Positions 37,909 through 47,958 of a DNA stretch of 64,000 bases are shown here, one piece after another. Source of the DNA: Glycine soja. Its lineage: Eukaryota; Streptophyta; Magnoliopsida; Fabales; Fabaceae. The notes beneath the pieces are model-generated. The model ran no database searches. It was not told where the DNA came from and worked only from the letters and a program-made list of their open reading frames with translations. Every line of letters starts with the position of its first letter. Position 1 is the first letter of the stretch. Position numbers and translations under genes: made by a program. The stretch lies in contig NC_041020.1 of NCBI RefSeq assembly GCF_004193775.1, positions 50,199,097 to 50,263,096 on the forward strand, written 5' to 3'.

Positions 37909-40888
37909 ATGGACGAAGATCAATGGAGGTATGACTTTGCGATGTCACAAGAAGTTCATATGGATTATGATTATGATAATCAAGAAGAATGTGGAGTGAA
38001 TGAACCACATGTCGATTGTTCAAATGCTTTTAATACATCTCAGGTAATCATAGATAATTTGAGTCATTGGTTGAATTGATGGTTTGTATGAAAATTAATG
38101 TGTTAGGGTTGCGTTGTAGGTATTCGCTACTCGAGATGATGTTTTGCAATGGGCTCGAACAGTTGCCCATGAAAATGGATTTGTTGCAGTGATTATGAGA
38201 TCTGACACAGAGACCGGTAGCAGAGGAAGAAGTTCATTTGTGTTAATTGGGTGTGAAAGGAGTGGTACGTACAAGTGTAGAAATAAAGAATTCGTTAGAA
38301 AAGACACCGGGAGTAGGAAATGTGGTTGTCCCTTCAGGCTTCGTGGGAAACCAGTGCGTGGAGGGGAAGGTTGGATGGTGAAGTTGATCTGTGGGATTCA
38401 TAATCATGAATTGGCGAAGTCCTTAGTTGGACATCCATACGCCGGGCGATTGACTAAGGAAGAAAAGAAAATTATTGCTGATATGACAAAGTCGATGGTG
38501 AAACCGAAAAACATCTTGCTAACGTTGAAGGAACACAATGCCGACAGTTACACCACGATAAAGCAAATTTACAATGCAAGAAGTGCATATCGTTCTTCAA
38601 TAAGAGGAGCTGATACCGAAATGCAGCATCTGATGAAGCTTCTCGAACGTGATCAATACATTCATTGGCATAGATTGAAGGATGAAGTTGTGGTGCGTGA
38701 TCTGTTTTGGTGTCACCCAGATGCAGTAAAGTTATGCAATGCATGTCATCTGGTGTTTTTTATAGACAGTACCTACAAAACAAACAGGTACAGACTCCCA
38801 CTACTTGACTTTGTTGGAGTGACACCAACGGCGATGACATTCTCTGCTGGGTTTGCATATCTGGAGGCTGAGCGTGTTAATAATATTGTATGGGCTTTGG
38901 AACGATTTCGAGGCCTATTTTTAAGACACGATCGCCTCCCTCTTGTTATTGTCACTGACAGAGACCTAGCACTGATGAATGCAGTGAAAACTGTGTTTCC
39001 CGAGTCTACTAATTTGTTGTGCAGGTTTCATATCGATAAGAATGTGAAGGCGAAGTGCAAATCTTTAATCGGGGAAAAAAATGTGTGGGACTATGTAATG
39101 GATAACTGGGGTACTTTGGTTGATTGTCCGTCCGAATACGAGTTCCATGAGTCACATCAGAAGTTTCAAGTTGCTTGTTCGCCTTGGCCGATGTTCGTTG
39201 ACTATGTTAACGACACATGGATTATCCCCCACAAGGAAAAATTTATTACAGCATGGACGAATAAGGTCATGCACCTAGGCAACACAACAACAAACAGGTA
39301 TTAACAACTGATTTTATTTGTTAGTAACGATTAATATTAAATGGTATTTAATTGTTGTATATTTTCATGTTTGTTGTGTATTTTAAATGTAGGGTTGAAT
39401 CAGCTCATTGGGCTCTCAAAAGAGTACTACAAAATAGCGTTGGAGACCTATGTAGTGTTTGGGATGCCATGAACAACATGATCACGCTGCAACACGTCGA
39501 AATTAAAGCATCCTTTGAAACCAGTACGCATGTGGTTGGCCATGTATATAAAAAAACCTTATACAAGAGGCTTCTTGGGATGGTTTCGAGGGATGCTTTA
39601 AATCAGATTGCTTCTGAGATTGATCGTCTACGTTATCTCGGCAACAATCTCTATTCTTGTGGTTGTGTGATGAGAAGCACGCACGGGCTTCCTTGTGCAT
39701 GTGAGCTTTCTAGGTATACTGCTAGCAGCATCCCATTAGAGTCAGTCCATCTTTTTTGGAGGAGACTTTGCTTTTCAGACCAAGGGTTATGTGAGACGGA
39801 AGTCACCATCAAGGAAGAAATAGAGGTTATATCTAAAAGGTTTGATGAACTTGATGTGGCTGGCAAAGTAAATCTGAAGAGTAAACTTCGAGAAATCGCA
39901 TACCCTGATCATAACTCTATGTGCCCTCCTCCATCAAAGGTGAACACTAAAGGTGCACCGAAGAAACCGATGAAAAGAAGTCAAACATCCACAAAGCGTG
40001 ATCCGTCTTACTGGGAGTATGTTGATGCTTTTCATTCTGTTCAAAGCAGCAACTCTCCAGTGAAACGAAGTGCATCATGTTCTCAACCGCGTCAGCCAAC
40101 AAGGATCATCCCGATGTTGGATCAATTTGCGTCATTCTTTCAAGGTTTCATTCGTGACGTTGTGGATGTGAAAGCGGACGGTAACTGTGGATATCGGTCC
40201 ATTGGCGCTTTATTAGGTATGGGGGAAGATTCGTGGCCGTTAGTGCGTAATGAATTGCTTAAAGAACTTGGCAGGTGGTCGCATGAGTATATGAACCTCT
40301 TCGGTGGCACAGAGAGATTTGAACAATTAAAGTTGTCCCTACTTGTTGATGGATTTTCAAAGGTATGTTTTTAGGTTAATTTTTTTTAATAACAATGTTT
40401 AAATTACTTACATGTGTATGTTTGGTTCATTCAGGTTAGTGTGGACAAGTGGATGGATATAACAGACATGGGATATGTGATTGCTTCACGGTATAACGTA
40501 ATCCTTGTATCGTTGTCCCAACAACAAAGCATGACATTTTTCCCTCTTAGAAGTCAACCACCACCTGACTCTTCTGGCCACCGCATCATATGTGTCGGTC
40601 ACGTGTTTGGAAATCATTTTGTTCAGGTACATTGAATATAGTTAGTGTAACAATTATGCAATGACTTCGCTTGTTCGTTTGGCACGGTCAGCGCATGATA
40701 TAATGTTTGTTCATGTACAACAGGTTTATTTGAAAGACCATTGTCCGTTGCCGCCCCCAGCGCTGTTGTGGTCAACCAATTGTTATTCTCAGGCAAAGCA
40801 ATGGGCAATTCCATATATTAGTAGAATGCAGGAATACACAAGCTTGATGTCATTCAAAACACACTATGTAGACCTAAATGAAGACTAA
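37909..40888 (+). CDS. MULE transposase fused to an OTU cysteine-protease domain
   Basis: Exons 37909-38043, 38120-39297, 39393-40362, 40435-40626 and 40724-40888, all GT-AG and in frame, give 879 residues. Domains in order: acidic start MDEDQWRYDF; FAR1/WRKY-GCM1-type zinc finger (about 89-142; CRSGTYKC-like start, KCGCPFRL, ending GIHNHEL); MULE DDE nuclease with Asp261 in FFIDSTYKTN, Asp325 in IVTDRDLA and probable Glu440 in TTNRVESAH; SWIM-like finger (about 527-543, CGCVMRSTHGLPCAC, where the usual final His is Cys); a basic linker; then an OTU domain with ADGNCGYRS (Asp700, Cys703) and GNHFVQ (His822). OTU proteins cleave ubiquitin or similar chains; here it may protect the transposase or act on host chromatin proteins (inference). 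An in-frame ATG-less stretch precedes the chosen start. The gene is intact. Confidence 0.9.
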
Positions 40889-41329
40889 ACATTCATTGTT
40901 TATTTATTTGTATTCATTATGCGATATAATTCGTTGTAACCCGTCACTAACCAATTAATATTATCAACTACTCGTTTGGTTAAGCAAGGAAATTGTTGGT
41001 CCAACAAAAATCATTTACAGCATACATCATTGTCATAATTGACAACACATAATGACATGCATGCGTGTTACAGTTTGAGCGTGACAACACATTGGTTGAC
41101 TTCAGTACACATTTTGAAACTAGCAGTCGCTCAACAACACATTGGTTGACTTGACTACACATTAGCGACAACACATTGGCTGACTTGACTACACATTTAC
41201 GCGTGTCTATTTTTTTGTAAACAAAGTTAAACAAAGGCTCGGTCACAACCATCTATATATATGGCAGACTAGGCTACTAAATCACACATTATCTTGCTTT
41301 CAAATAATCTCCCAACTGATACACAAACT

Positions 41330-42151
41330 ATGGCATTTCTAGGAGAAACTAGCAGTCAGACGATTGTCAACTCAAGGTTGGCTTTCATTTATCCAAATGG
41401 ATCGATTATTCACAATGATACTGGGGTTTACTTCCAAACTTCAACTCCGATGCCCATTCGAGTACCAAATAGGTGTGATTTTGCAAGCCTAAAAACCAGA
41501 ATACACAATACCCTTCAGCTATCCGACAAACAATTTTTGGATGAAATTCACTACCGGAAGCCATTCACCGATACAGGTAACCAAATTCGCTTTGAGTGTA
41601 TCAAATTGATAAATGATGACGATGTCAACACAATGTTAATGTGTAATGATCAATTTTCTTGTGTTGGTCCGATTGAGTTATTATGCACCGTTGGAAGAAC
41701 ACCAGATGGAATAATAAACTTACTTGAACGCACTATGCCTCGTATTCATGACGCGATCCTGTATTACAACGGCAAATGGAACATGCCACCGCAGAACAAA
41801 TTTGTTGGTTGCGCGTTCACAGGAAAAAATCCTAAGAAATTTCAAATTCCTTCAACATGTACCATCGACGAACTGAAGAATTTAATCAAGCAAGTTGCAC
41901 CTAAAGGGATCCCCCCTCTTGGAATTCACGAATCACAAACGGTAAGACGATTGTTTTTCCGCCAACCAGCTCGGTTTGAGTATTCAGATACGGTTATAAA
42001 ATATGAAATAAATGAGCTGATCACCAACGAAGAACTGCTGAAGGTGTTAGTACAATCTAACTACTGGAAAAAATATGGACCAATAGAAATTTTAGCTGTC
42101 TTTACTAAATATGTTGAAGACGAGGTCAGTGGGACGTCGCTAAACAACTGA
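41330..42151 (+). CDS. MULE-borne protein with two ubiquitin/PB1-like modules
   Basis: The single-exon frame runs from ATG 41330 to TGA 42149-42151, 273 residues. The first ~35 bases of the open frame before that ATG have no ATG of their own. Two modules of about 100-120 residues resemble each other. Module 1 (about 18-120) has FIYPNGSI, CDFASLKTRIHNTL, IHYRKPF, a DDDVNTML stretch and GPIELL. Module 2 (about 142-262) has LYYNGKW, CTIDELKNLIKQV, LFFRQP, TNEELLKVL and GPIEIL. The pattern of a basic/aromatic start, a helix with LK--I and an acidic DDD/NEE stretch recalls PB1 or related ubiquitin-like interaction domains; this is my reading, not a proven assignment. It lies about 440 bases downstream of the transposase on the same strand and could play the accessory role that a second gene has in some MULEs. 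It could bind the OTU domain or ubiquitin; function unknown. Confidence 0.75.
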   Translation: MAFLGETSSQTIVNSRLAFIYPNGSIIHNDTGVYFQTSTPMPIRVPNRCDFASLKTRIHNTLQLSDKQFLDEIHYRKPFTDTGNQIRFECIKLINDDDVNTMLMCNDQFSCVGPIELLCTVGRTPDGIINLLERTMPRIHDAILYYNGKWNMPPQNKFVGCAFTGKNPKKFQIPSTCTIDELKNLIKQVAPKGIPPLGIHESQTVRRLFFRQPARFEYSDTVIKYEINELITNEELLKVLVQSNYWKKYGPIEILAVFTKYVEDEVSGTSLNN

Positions 42152-42270
42152 ATGTCATGTTTAATTTTTTGTTTTTTTGTTGATGTAACCTTTATATGTT
42201 TACGGCGTGTTTAATTCCCATAATAAAGTTGAATGCGTTGTTTCAGTGGTCCAAAAATTTAATTGTTAAA

Positions 42271-43230
42271 AGGGTTCATTTCGTAGTTTTTTGGATTTTG
42301 AGACTTTGTTTTGACGTGTTAGTTGACGGAACTGGGGAACGGGACTATTTTTTTTGGATTCTTTGACGTCCAAACATGAGAAATGGCCGCCCTCCATTGT
42401 CTCAGGGCACAGGCACACCCACGCAAAAAAATCCCAAACATGGGTACTTGAACATGGAAAAAGGGTTCATTTCCTATTTTTTTGGATTTTGAGGTTTTGT
42501 TTTGACGTGTTAGTTGACGGAACTGGGGAACGGGACTATTTTTTTTGGATTCTTTGACGTCCAAACATGAGAAATGGCCGCCCTCCATTGTCTCAGGGCA
42601 CAGGCACACCCACGCAAAAAAATCCCAAACATGGGTACTTGAACATGGAAAAAGGGTTCATTTCCTATTTTTTTGGATTTTGAGGCTTTGTTTTGACGTG
42701 TTAGTTGACGGAACTGGGGAACGGGACTATTTTTTTTGGATTCTTTGACGTCCAAACATGAGAAATGGCCGCCCTCCATTGTCTCAGGGCACAGGCACAC
42801 CCACGCAAAAAAAATCCCAAACATGGGTACTTGAACATGGAAAAAGGGTTCATTTCCTATTTTTTTGGATTTTGAGGCTTTGTTTTGACGTGTTAGTTGA
42901 CGGAACTGGGGAACGGGACTATTTTTTTTGGATTCTTTGACGTCCAAACATGAGAAATGGCCGCCCTCCATTGTCTCAGGGCACAGGCACACCCACGCAA
43001 AAAAATCCCAAACATGGGTACTTGAACATGGAAAAAGGGTTCATTTCCTATTTTTTTAGATTTTGAGGCTTTGTTTTGACGTGTTAGTTGACGGAACTGG
43101 GGAACGGGACTATTTTTTTTGGATTCTTTGACGTCCAAACATGAGAAATGGCCGCCCTCCATTGTCTCAGGGCACAGACACACCCACGCAAAAAAATCCC
43201 AAACATGGGTACTTGAACATGGAAAAAAGA
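42271..43230. repeat. Five near-identical ~191-bp tandem repeats
   Basis: The word AGGGTTCATTTC starts copies at about 42271, 42462, 42653, 42845 and 43036, with a decayed sixth start near 43227. Spacing is 191-192 bases and copies differ by only a few bases. Each unit has T-rich tracts, GTGTTAGTTGACGGAACTGG and GGCCGCCCTCCATTGTCTCA. Shorter imperfect pieces of the unit continue to about 43445. The array sits exactly between the 3' ends of two convergent genes. Long open frames on both strands here are repeat artefacts, as 191 is not a multiple of three. Confidence 0.95.
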
Positions 43231-43627
43231 TTCATTTATGTAATTCTTACAAACAAAACTCATGATTCTAAAAACTTATGTTTTTTATGTAATTCTTACA
43301 AACATGGAAAAAGGGTTCATTTATGTAATTCTTACAAACATGGGTACTTGAACATGGAAAAAGGGTTCACTTATGAATTATTAATCATTTTAAAAACTTT
43401 TATTTTTTATGTAATTCTTACAAACAAAACTCATGATTCTAGGTTCCCTTTTTTTAAAAATAAATTTAAAACAACCGTAAACTTCGCTTAAGGGCCACAA
43501 ACAATCGGAATAACAAACTATATTATAAAATAATAAACTGTGCAAAACACGTCAACTATATTAAACAAAAACTGTAATAATTACAAATATTCATGTCAAC
43601 TACAACACAACAAAATAAATACAATGA

Positions 43628-45677
43628 TCAATGGTCCGTGCGGCGTCTCTGACGAGCCCTGACCGTCCCATCAGCACTGGGTCCCCCTCTCGCGATCGTC
43701 AGGCAGTCCTGCATAATGTCATATAACTCTGTGCCTGCAGTGACTATCCTAAGGTTGAGCACACGCTCCAACCTCTGTGCAATCGCCTCATATCCCTCGT
43801 AATCATCCTGTCAAAGTCAGTAAAAACATTTATTATGAAATTCAAAATAAACAGCAACTCATAAAACATTAAACGCGCAAATAATCTTACCACATATGGA
43901 GGGGGGTCAAATGCCACTGGAACCTGGGGGCTGGGCGGCTGTATGTAGTCCTCAGGGTCTGCAGCTGGTGCATCCCTCTGCTGGTCAGCTGCCTGGGTCG
44001 GTGTCATGAAAGGGTGAGATATGCGGAAAAACCACTCAATGTAATCTGCAGATACCTGCCCAGGCACTAAACAAGGCTGACCCGCAGGTAGTAAGTGATC
44101 CGCAAACTCCATCCACCTGTCATCTATCTGATCCTGTGACAATCGTGCACTAACAGGCGGTGGAGGGATGCTCTGGATGTAACCGAACTGGCGTACCACC
44201 CTCTCCGGTCGAATTGCGACGATCATAGGACCCCATCTGAGCTGACCCTGGAACGATGAAATCTCCTGAAACGCCCTAACACCCCGATGCTCCGTGTACG
44301 GCAACCAGGACACATCTGTGACGGTCAAACCATCACAACGTGCCCTGTAGGGTGCTCCTGTGATGCCCTTCATGTGCGCCTTCGACGTCAACCACCGGGA
44401 AGCACGTGGGGACGTCTCCTGGTATGTGTCGTCAGTCACGCACTGATGCACACTAGGGAAGTGCTCATAGATCCAGCACTACACAATAATTGAGGTTAAC
44501 ATAACATAAAAACATGTTTAAATCATAATCGAACCTAACATATTAATAAACACAAAATTTACCTGAAATAGCGTCAAGTACCCCGCAAGCTGTCGGGTGG
44601 TGGTCCTACAAGCCTCATCTAACTGGTCGTACATATGAACCAGCGCGGCAACCCCCCAAGCGTAACCACCACTATGAGCGAGGTCCCGGAAAGCGTCAAG
44701 GTGGACCACATGCACGTATGTTGCACTCTTATTAGCAAAAAGAGTGCAACCGACAAGGTGCAGCAAATAAGCGCGAGCTGCGACAATCCACCGCCGGGCC
44801 TGACATCTGGTCTCATAAATGTCACGAACCCATCCTAATCGTACATATGCTCCACGTGTGAGCGCTGTCTCGGCTCTGGCCTCCTCCGCAGACACTTCCA
44901 GCAACTCCGTGAGCAAGAATCTGGCCTCCTCCGTAGAAAGAGCGTGGAAACTGTGCAAGGCGCCAGTGATGGGCAAATGTAGAATGGACGACACATCATC
45001 CAATGTGATCGTCAGCTCTCCTACTGGAAGGTGGAAGGTGCTAGTCTCACTGTGCCACCTTTCCACAAATGCGGATATAAGTCCAGGATCGCCAGTAATA
45101 ACTGAACAATCTATCAGTGGACTTAATCCTGTGGCAGCCACCAGGCCTTCAATCTCAGGCACTGGCCTCCCAATCAGTGTCAGCTTCCTCCCATGTGACA
45201 CTAACTTCAAATCAGGACGTTCCTGATTTGAAGTACAAATTATACAATTATTAAAAAAAAATTAATCATAAACAAATAAATAAACAATGACAAATAATTA
45301 ACAAATTAAAATACCTGTCCACTCCACACGGCATGTGCAACATGCTCGGCAAATGATGTGAGCACTGACGGGTCACGTGGACCACCAGGGAATCCCTCTG
45401 CAGCATCATCACCATCTGACCCCTCACCACTATCAGCACCCTGTGCGTCCGCACGCATCTCAGGTGCCTCCGTAGGCTGCTCAGGAACATCATCAGTCAT
45501 GTCAGCGACGTCCTCAGCCATATCACGTCCCTCCGTAGTCATCTGATGAACGCGTAGCCTACGGGCTGAGGCAGTAGGCCTACGCCTCTCGGGAACATCG
45601 CCAGCATCCTCGTCAGCAGCTCTATCTCTGCCTACAACTCTACCTATGGCACGACCTAAACCTCGTGTTCTGGCCAT
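43628..45677 (-). CDS. Plant Mobile Domain (MAIN/MAIL1-type) protein carried by the MULE
   Basis: Minus-strand exons 45677-45315, 45222-44563, 44478-43891 and 43807-43628 (TGA) join in phase 0 throughout to give 596 residues. Residues 1-121 are a basic then acidic disordered leader starting MARTRGLGRAIGRVVGRDRA. The PMD follows: GRKLTLIGRPVPEIEGLVAATGL, SAFVERWHSETSTFHLPVGE, TITLDDVSSILHLPITG, then YLLHLVGCTLF, YAWGVAALVHMYDQLDEAC, LAGYLTLFQCWIYEHFP and SWLPYTEHRG. These are the hallmarks of the family often annotated as PP7 long form or MAIN-LIKE. The Arabidopsis relatives act in the nucleus on heterochromatin silencing and genome stability. There is no phosphatase domain here. Exons are clearly GC-richer than the transposase exons, hinting at a separate origin. 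The frame is intact. Confidence 0.88.
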
Positions 45678-45769
45678 GATCTGTAAATCATGTCGAACAC
45701 GTATTTTTTTCGGTCAAAATATACACAATTTTCTTTATAAAAAATCAACTTTATTTATAAACAAATAAG

Positions 45770-46530
45770 ACTAACTTAAATCAAATTATTTTCACACATA
45801 CACGACCTAATTTTAAAAAAAAAATTAAACAACTTCATTTATATAAAAAAAAACAACTAATGTAAAATAAAATTATTAATAAACATGCACAACTTAATTT
45901 TTTTTAAAAAAAATTAAACAACTTCATTTATAAAAAAAAAAACACAACTAATATAAAAATAATTCATTACTAAACATCCACAACTTAATTTTTTAAAAAA
46001 AATAAACAACTTCATTTATAAAAAAAAAACACAACTAATGTAAAAAAAATTAATTAGTAAACATCCAACTCTTAATTTAAAAAAAAAAATAAGAAACTTC
46101 ATTTCTAAAAAAAAACACAACTAAATTACTTAGTAAACATCAACAAGTTAATTTTTTTAAAAAAAAAATAAACAACTTCATTTATAAAAACAAAACACAA
46201 CTAATATAAAAATAATTCATTACTAAACATCCACAACTTAATTTTTAAAAAAAATTAAACAACTAATGTAAAAAAAAAATTATTTAGTAAACATCCACAA
46301 TTTTTTTAGTAAATAAAATACTTCATTTATAATAAAATAAACTAATTAATTATAAAAAATTAGTATTTTTATAAAACTTCCAAAACACACAACTTTAATT
46401 ATAAAAATAGACAACTTCATTTTTAAAGAAAAAACACTAATTTAAAAAAAAACAATAAACAAAAACAAACACAACTACTTTTATAAAAAAAAATTAATTT
46501 ACAAATTAATATTTAGTAAAAATACACAAT
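45770..46530. repeat. A-rich degenerate tandem repeat, unit ~60-70 bp
   Basis: Repeated blocks of the form AAACAACTTCATTTATAAAAA, CACAACTAAT and ATTACTAAACATCCACAACTTAATTTT recur about ten times with drift. They lie just upstream of the PMD gene, so they may contain or follow its promoter; no TATA box can be singled out in such A-rich DNA. Confidence 0.75.
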
Positions 46531-46698
46531 TTAAATTATAAAAAAAATATGACATCAAAAACCCAAACTTCATTTTTCATAAAATCTAAAAAACAAAATA
46601 ACCAAAATAAATAAAATAATTCATTTAAAAAAAAAACAAAACAATTTCTGTTTAAAAAAAATTTTAAAAAAAAAACACAAAAAAAAAACAAAAAAACC

Positions 46699-46987
46699 AC
46701 TTCCGGAAGAAGTGGTTCTTCCGGAAACACTCCGGAAGAAGGGTTCTTCCGGAAAGGTCTTCCGGAACTTTGAAACTTCTTCCGGAAGTGCGCGTCTTCC
46801 GGAATTCTTCCGGATGAACCACTTCTTCCGGAAAGTTCCCGGAAGACGTTTTCCGGAAGTCTTCCGGAAGAAGTGTTCTTCCGGAAGACGTTTGGTTACT
46901 TCCGGAAGAACACTTCTTCCAGAAACTTTCCGGAAAACGTTCTTCCGGAACTTCCGGAAGAACCCCTAACGGGTCTTCCGGAAGACT
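46699..46987. repeat. Subterminal CTTCCGGAAG palindrome array, right cluster
   Basis: About 18 CCGG-centred palindromes occur in ~290 bases, the counterpart of the two left clusters. The order is not a simple mirror of the left arm, so it arose by separate amplification of the same word rather than as part of a long terminal inverted repeat. Confidence 0.9.
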
Positions 46988-47304
46988 CCGTCGTCAGCCA
47001 TTTCCCCATTTTTTTCAGCGTCTCCTGCTCTCGTCTTCTACCCTACGGTTCCGCTAACCTAAGGTTCTTCTAACCTACCCTAAATGCTACAACTACAGTG
47101 CATAATAAAAGCAAAGGGAAGATTAGGGACACCTACCTCGAACGGAAATGGCGTCCAACCGAAAGAAGCAGCACCTGGGCTCGCGATGAAGGAGAAGGCT
47201 CGCGGAAGAGGTATGCAAAGGAAGAAAAGCAGAAGCAAGAAGAAGGCTTAGTGATTCCGGGAGAGGAGAAGAAAACTATTTAAATATTTTAAACTTTTTT
47301 AATG
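46988..47304. other. Right subterminal region of the MULE
   Basis: Mixed sequence between the palindrome array and the right terminal repeat, with GAAGAAG-rich stretches. An open frame at 47098-47283 has no family resemblance and is not called. Confidence 0.4.
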
Positions 47305-47376
47305 AAGGGTAAAATGGTAGTTTCAATAAATTGCTGGGTGCACCAGCAATATTGCTGGGTGCACCTAGCATATCCC
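47305..47376. repeat. Right terminal inverted repeat of the MULE
   Basis: Reverse complement of 36365-36435. It contains two direct copies of TTGCTGGGTGCACC and ends TAGCATATCCC. Confidence 0.9.
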
Positions 47377-47385
47377 TTTTTAGTA
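47377..47385. repeat. Right target-site duplication of the MULE
   Basis: TTTTTAGTA, identical to 36356-36364. Confidence 0.92.
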
Positions 47386-47958
47386 CAATAGCAATGAAGC
47401 TTTTACTTCCTACTAACAACGAGACTGGGCCAATAACCCCTTACAATCTGCCCAAAGTCCAGACTCCTCCACAGAAACCCTGCCCGAATTTGTTTTTGGA
47501 AGGCCAGTTAAAAAACATATAACTATTATTTTTACGGTCTCCATCCATGCCATATTATAGGGTGAGGCACGTCCAGCCCTAGCAGCTGGGTAGCTGCGAT
47601 ATTTTTATTTTATAAGTGATCATTAGAAAACGAACATAAAGCTTCATAAATTATTGTTTAAGTCTCAATTTGTTTTCGTAGTTGTAATAATTACTTTTCT
47701 TTTTCTTTTTCAAAGCGTGAAAATTATTTGGTTTTCCATGAAAAGTGATTGAATTTATGATATTTCAGTCATATACACATGCACTTTAAGCACCTAAGTA
47801 TTTGGTTGTTGTGTTTCCTTTGTTGGCATTGTCAGTTACTATTCTTCAACCAACCTGGTTATATATATCCGTCTTGTATCTGATTATTATCAATGAAATA
47901 AGTTTTACCCCATTCTTTAATCTTTATATGGTATAAGCTTAGCCTGCGCTTAACAGTT

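Larger units (their letters stand above)
36365..47376 (+). mobile_element. Complete 11,012-bp Mutator-like element carrying three genes
   Basis: The element is bounded by a perfect 9-bp duplication and by ~71-bp inverted repeats starting GGGA-TTGCTA-GTGCACCCAGCA. From left to right it holds: terminal repeat; two arrays of CTTCCGGAAG-type palindromes; a (TA)n tract; a transposase-OTU gene (+, 37909-40888); a two-module ubiquitin/PB1-like gene (+, 41330-42151); five ~191-bp tandem repeats (42271-43230); a Plant Mobile Domain gene (-, 43628-45677); an A-rich ~60-bp repeat region; a third palindrome array; and the right terminal repeat. No stop or frameshift was found in any of the three genes, and the target duplication is perfect, so insertion looks recent and the element may be autonomous. 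Family assignment to MULE rests on the transposase domain, the long inverted repeats and the duplication length. Confidence 0.93.

Noticed and set aside
42319..43183. Long open frames on both strands (up to 160 codons) across the tandem repeats
   Set aside because: They are translations of the 191-bp repeat, shift frame from unit to unit, and have no resemblance to a protein family.
47098..47283. 61-codon basic frame near the MULE right end
   Set aside because: Lys/Glu-rich low-complexity translation of a purine-rich stretch with no family resemblance.
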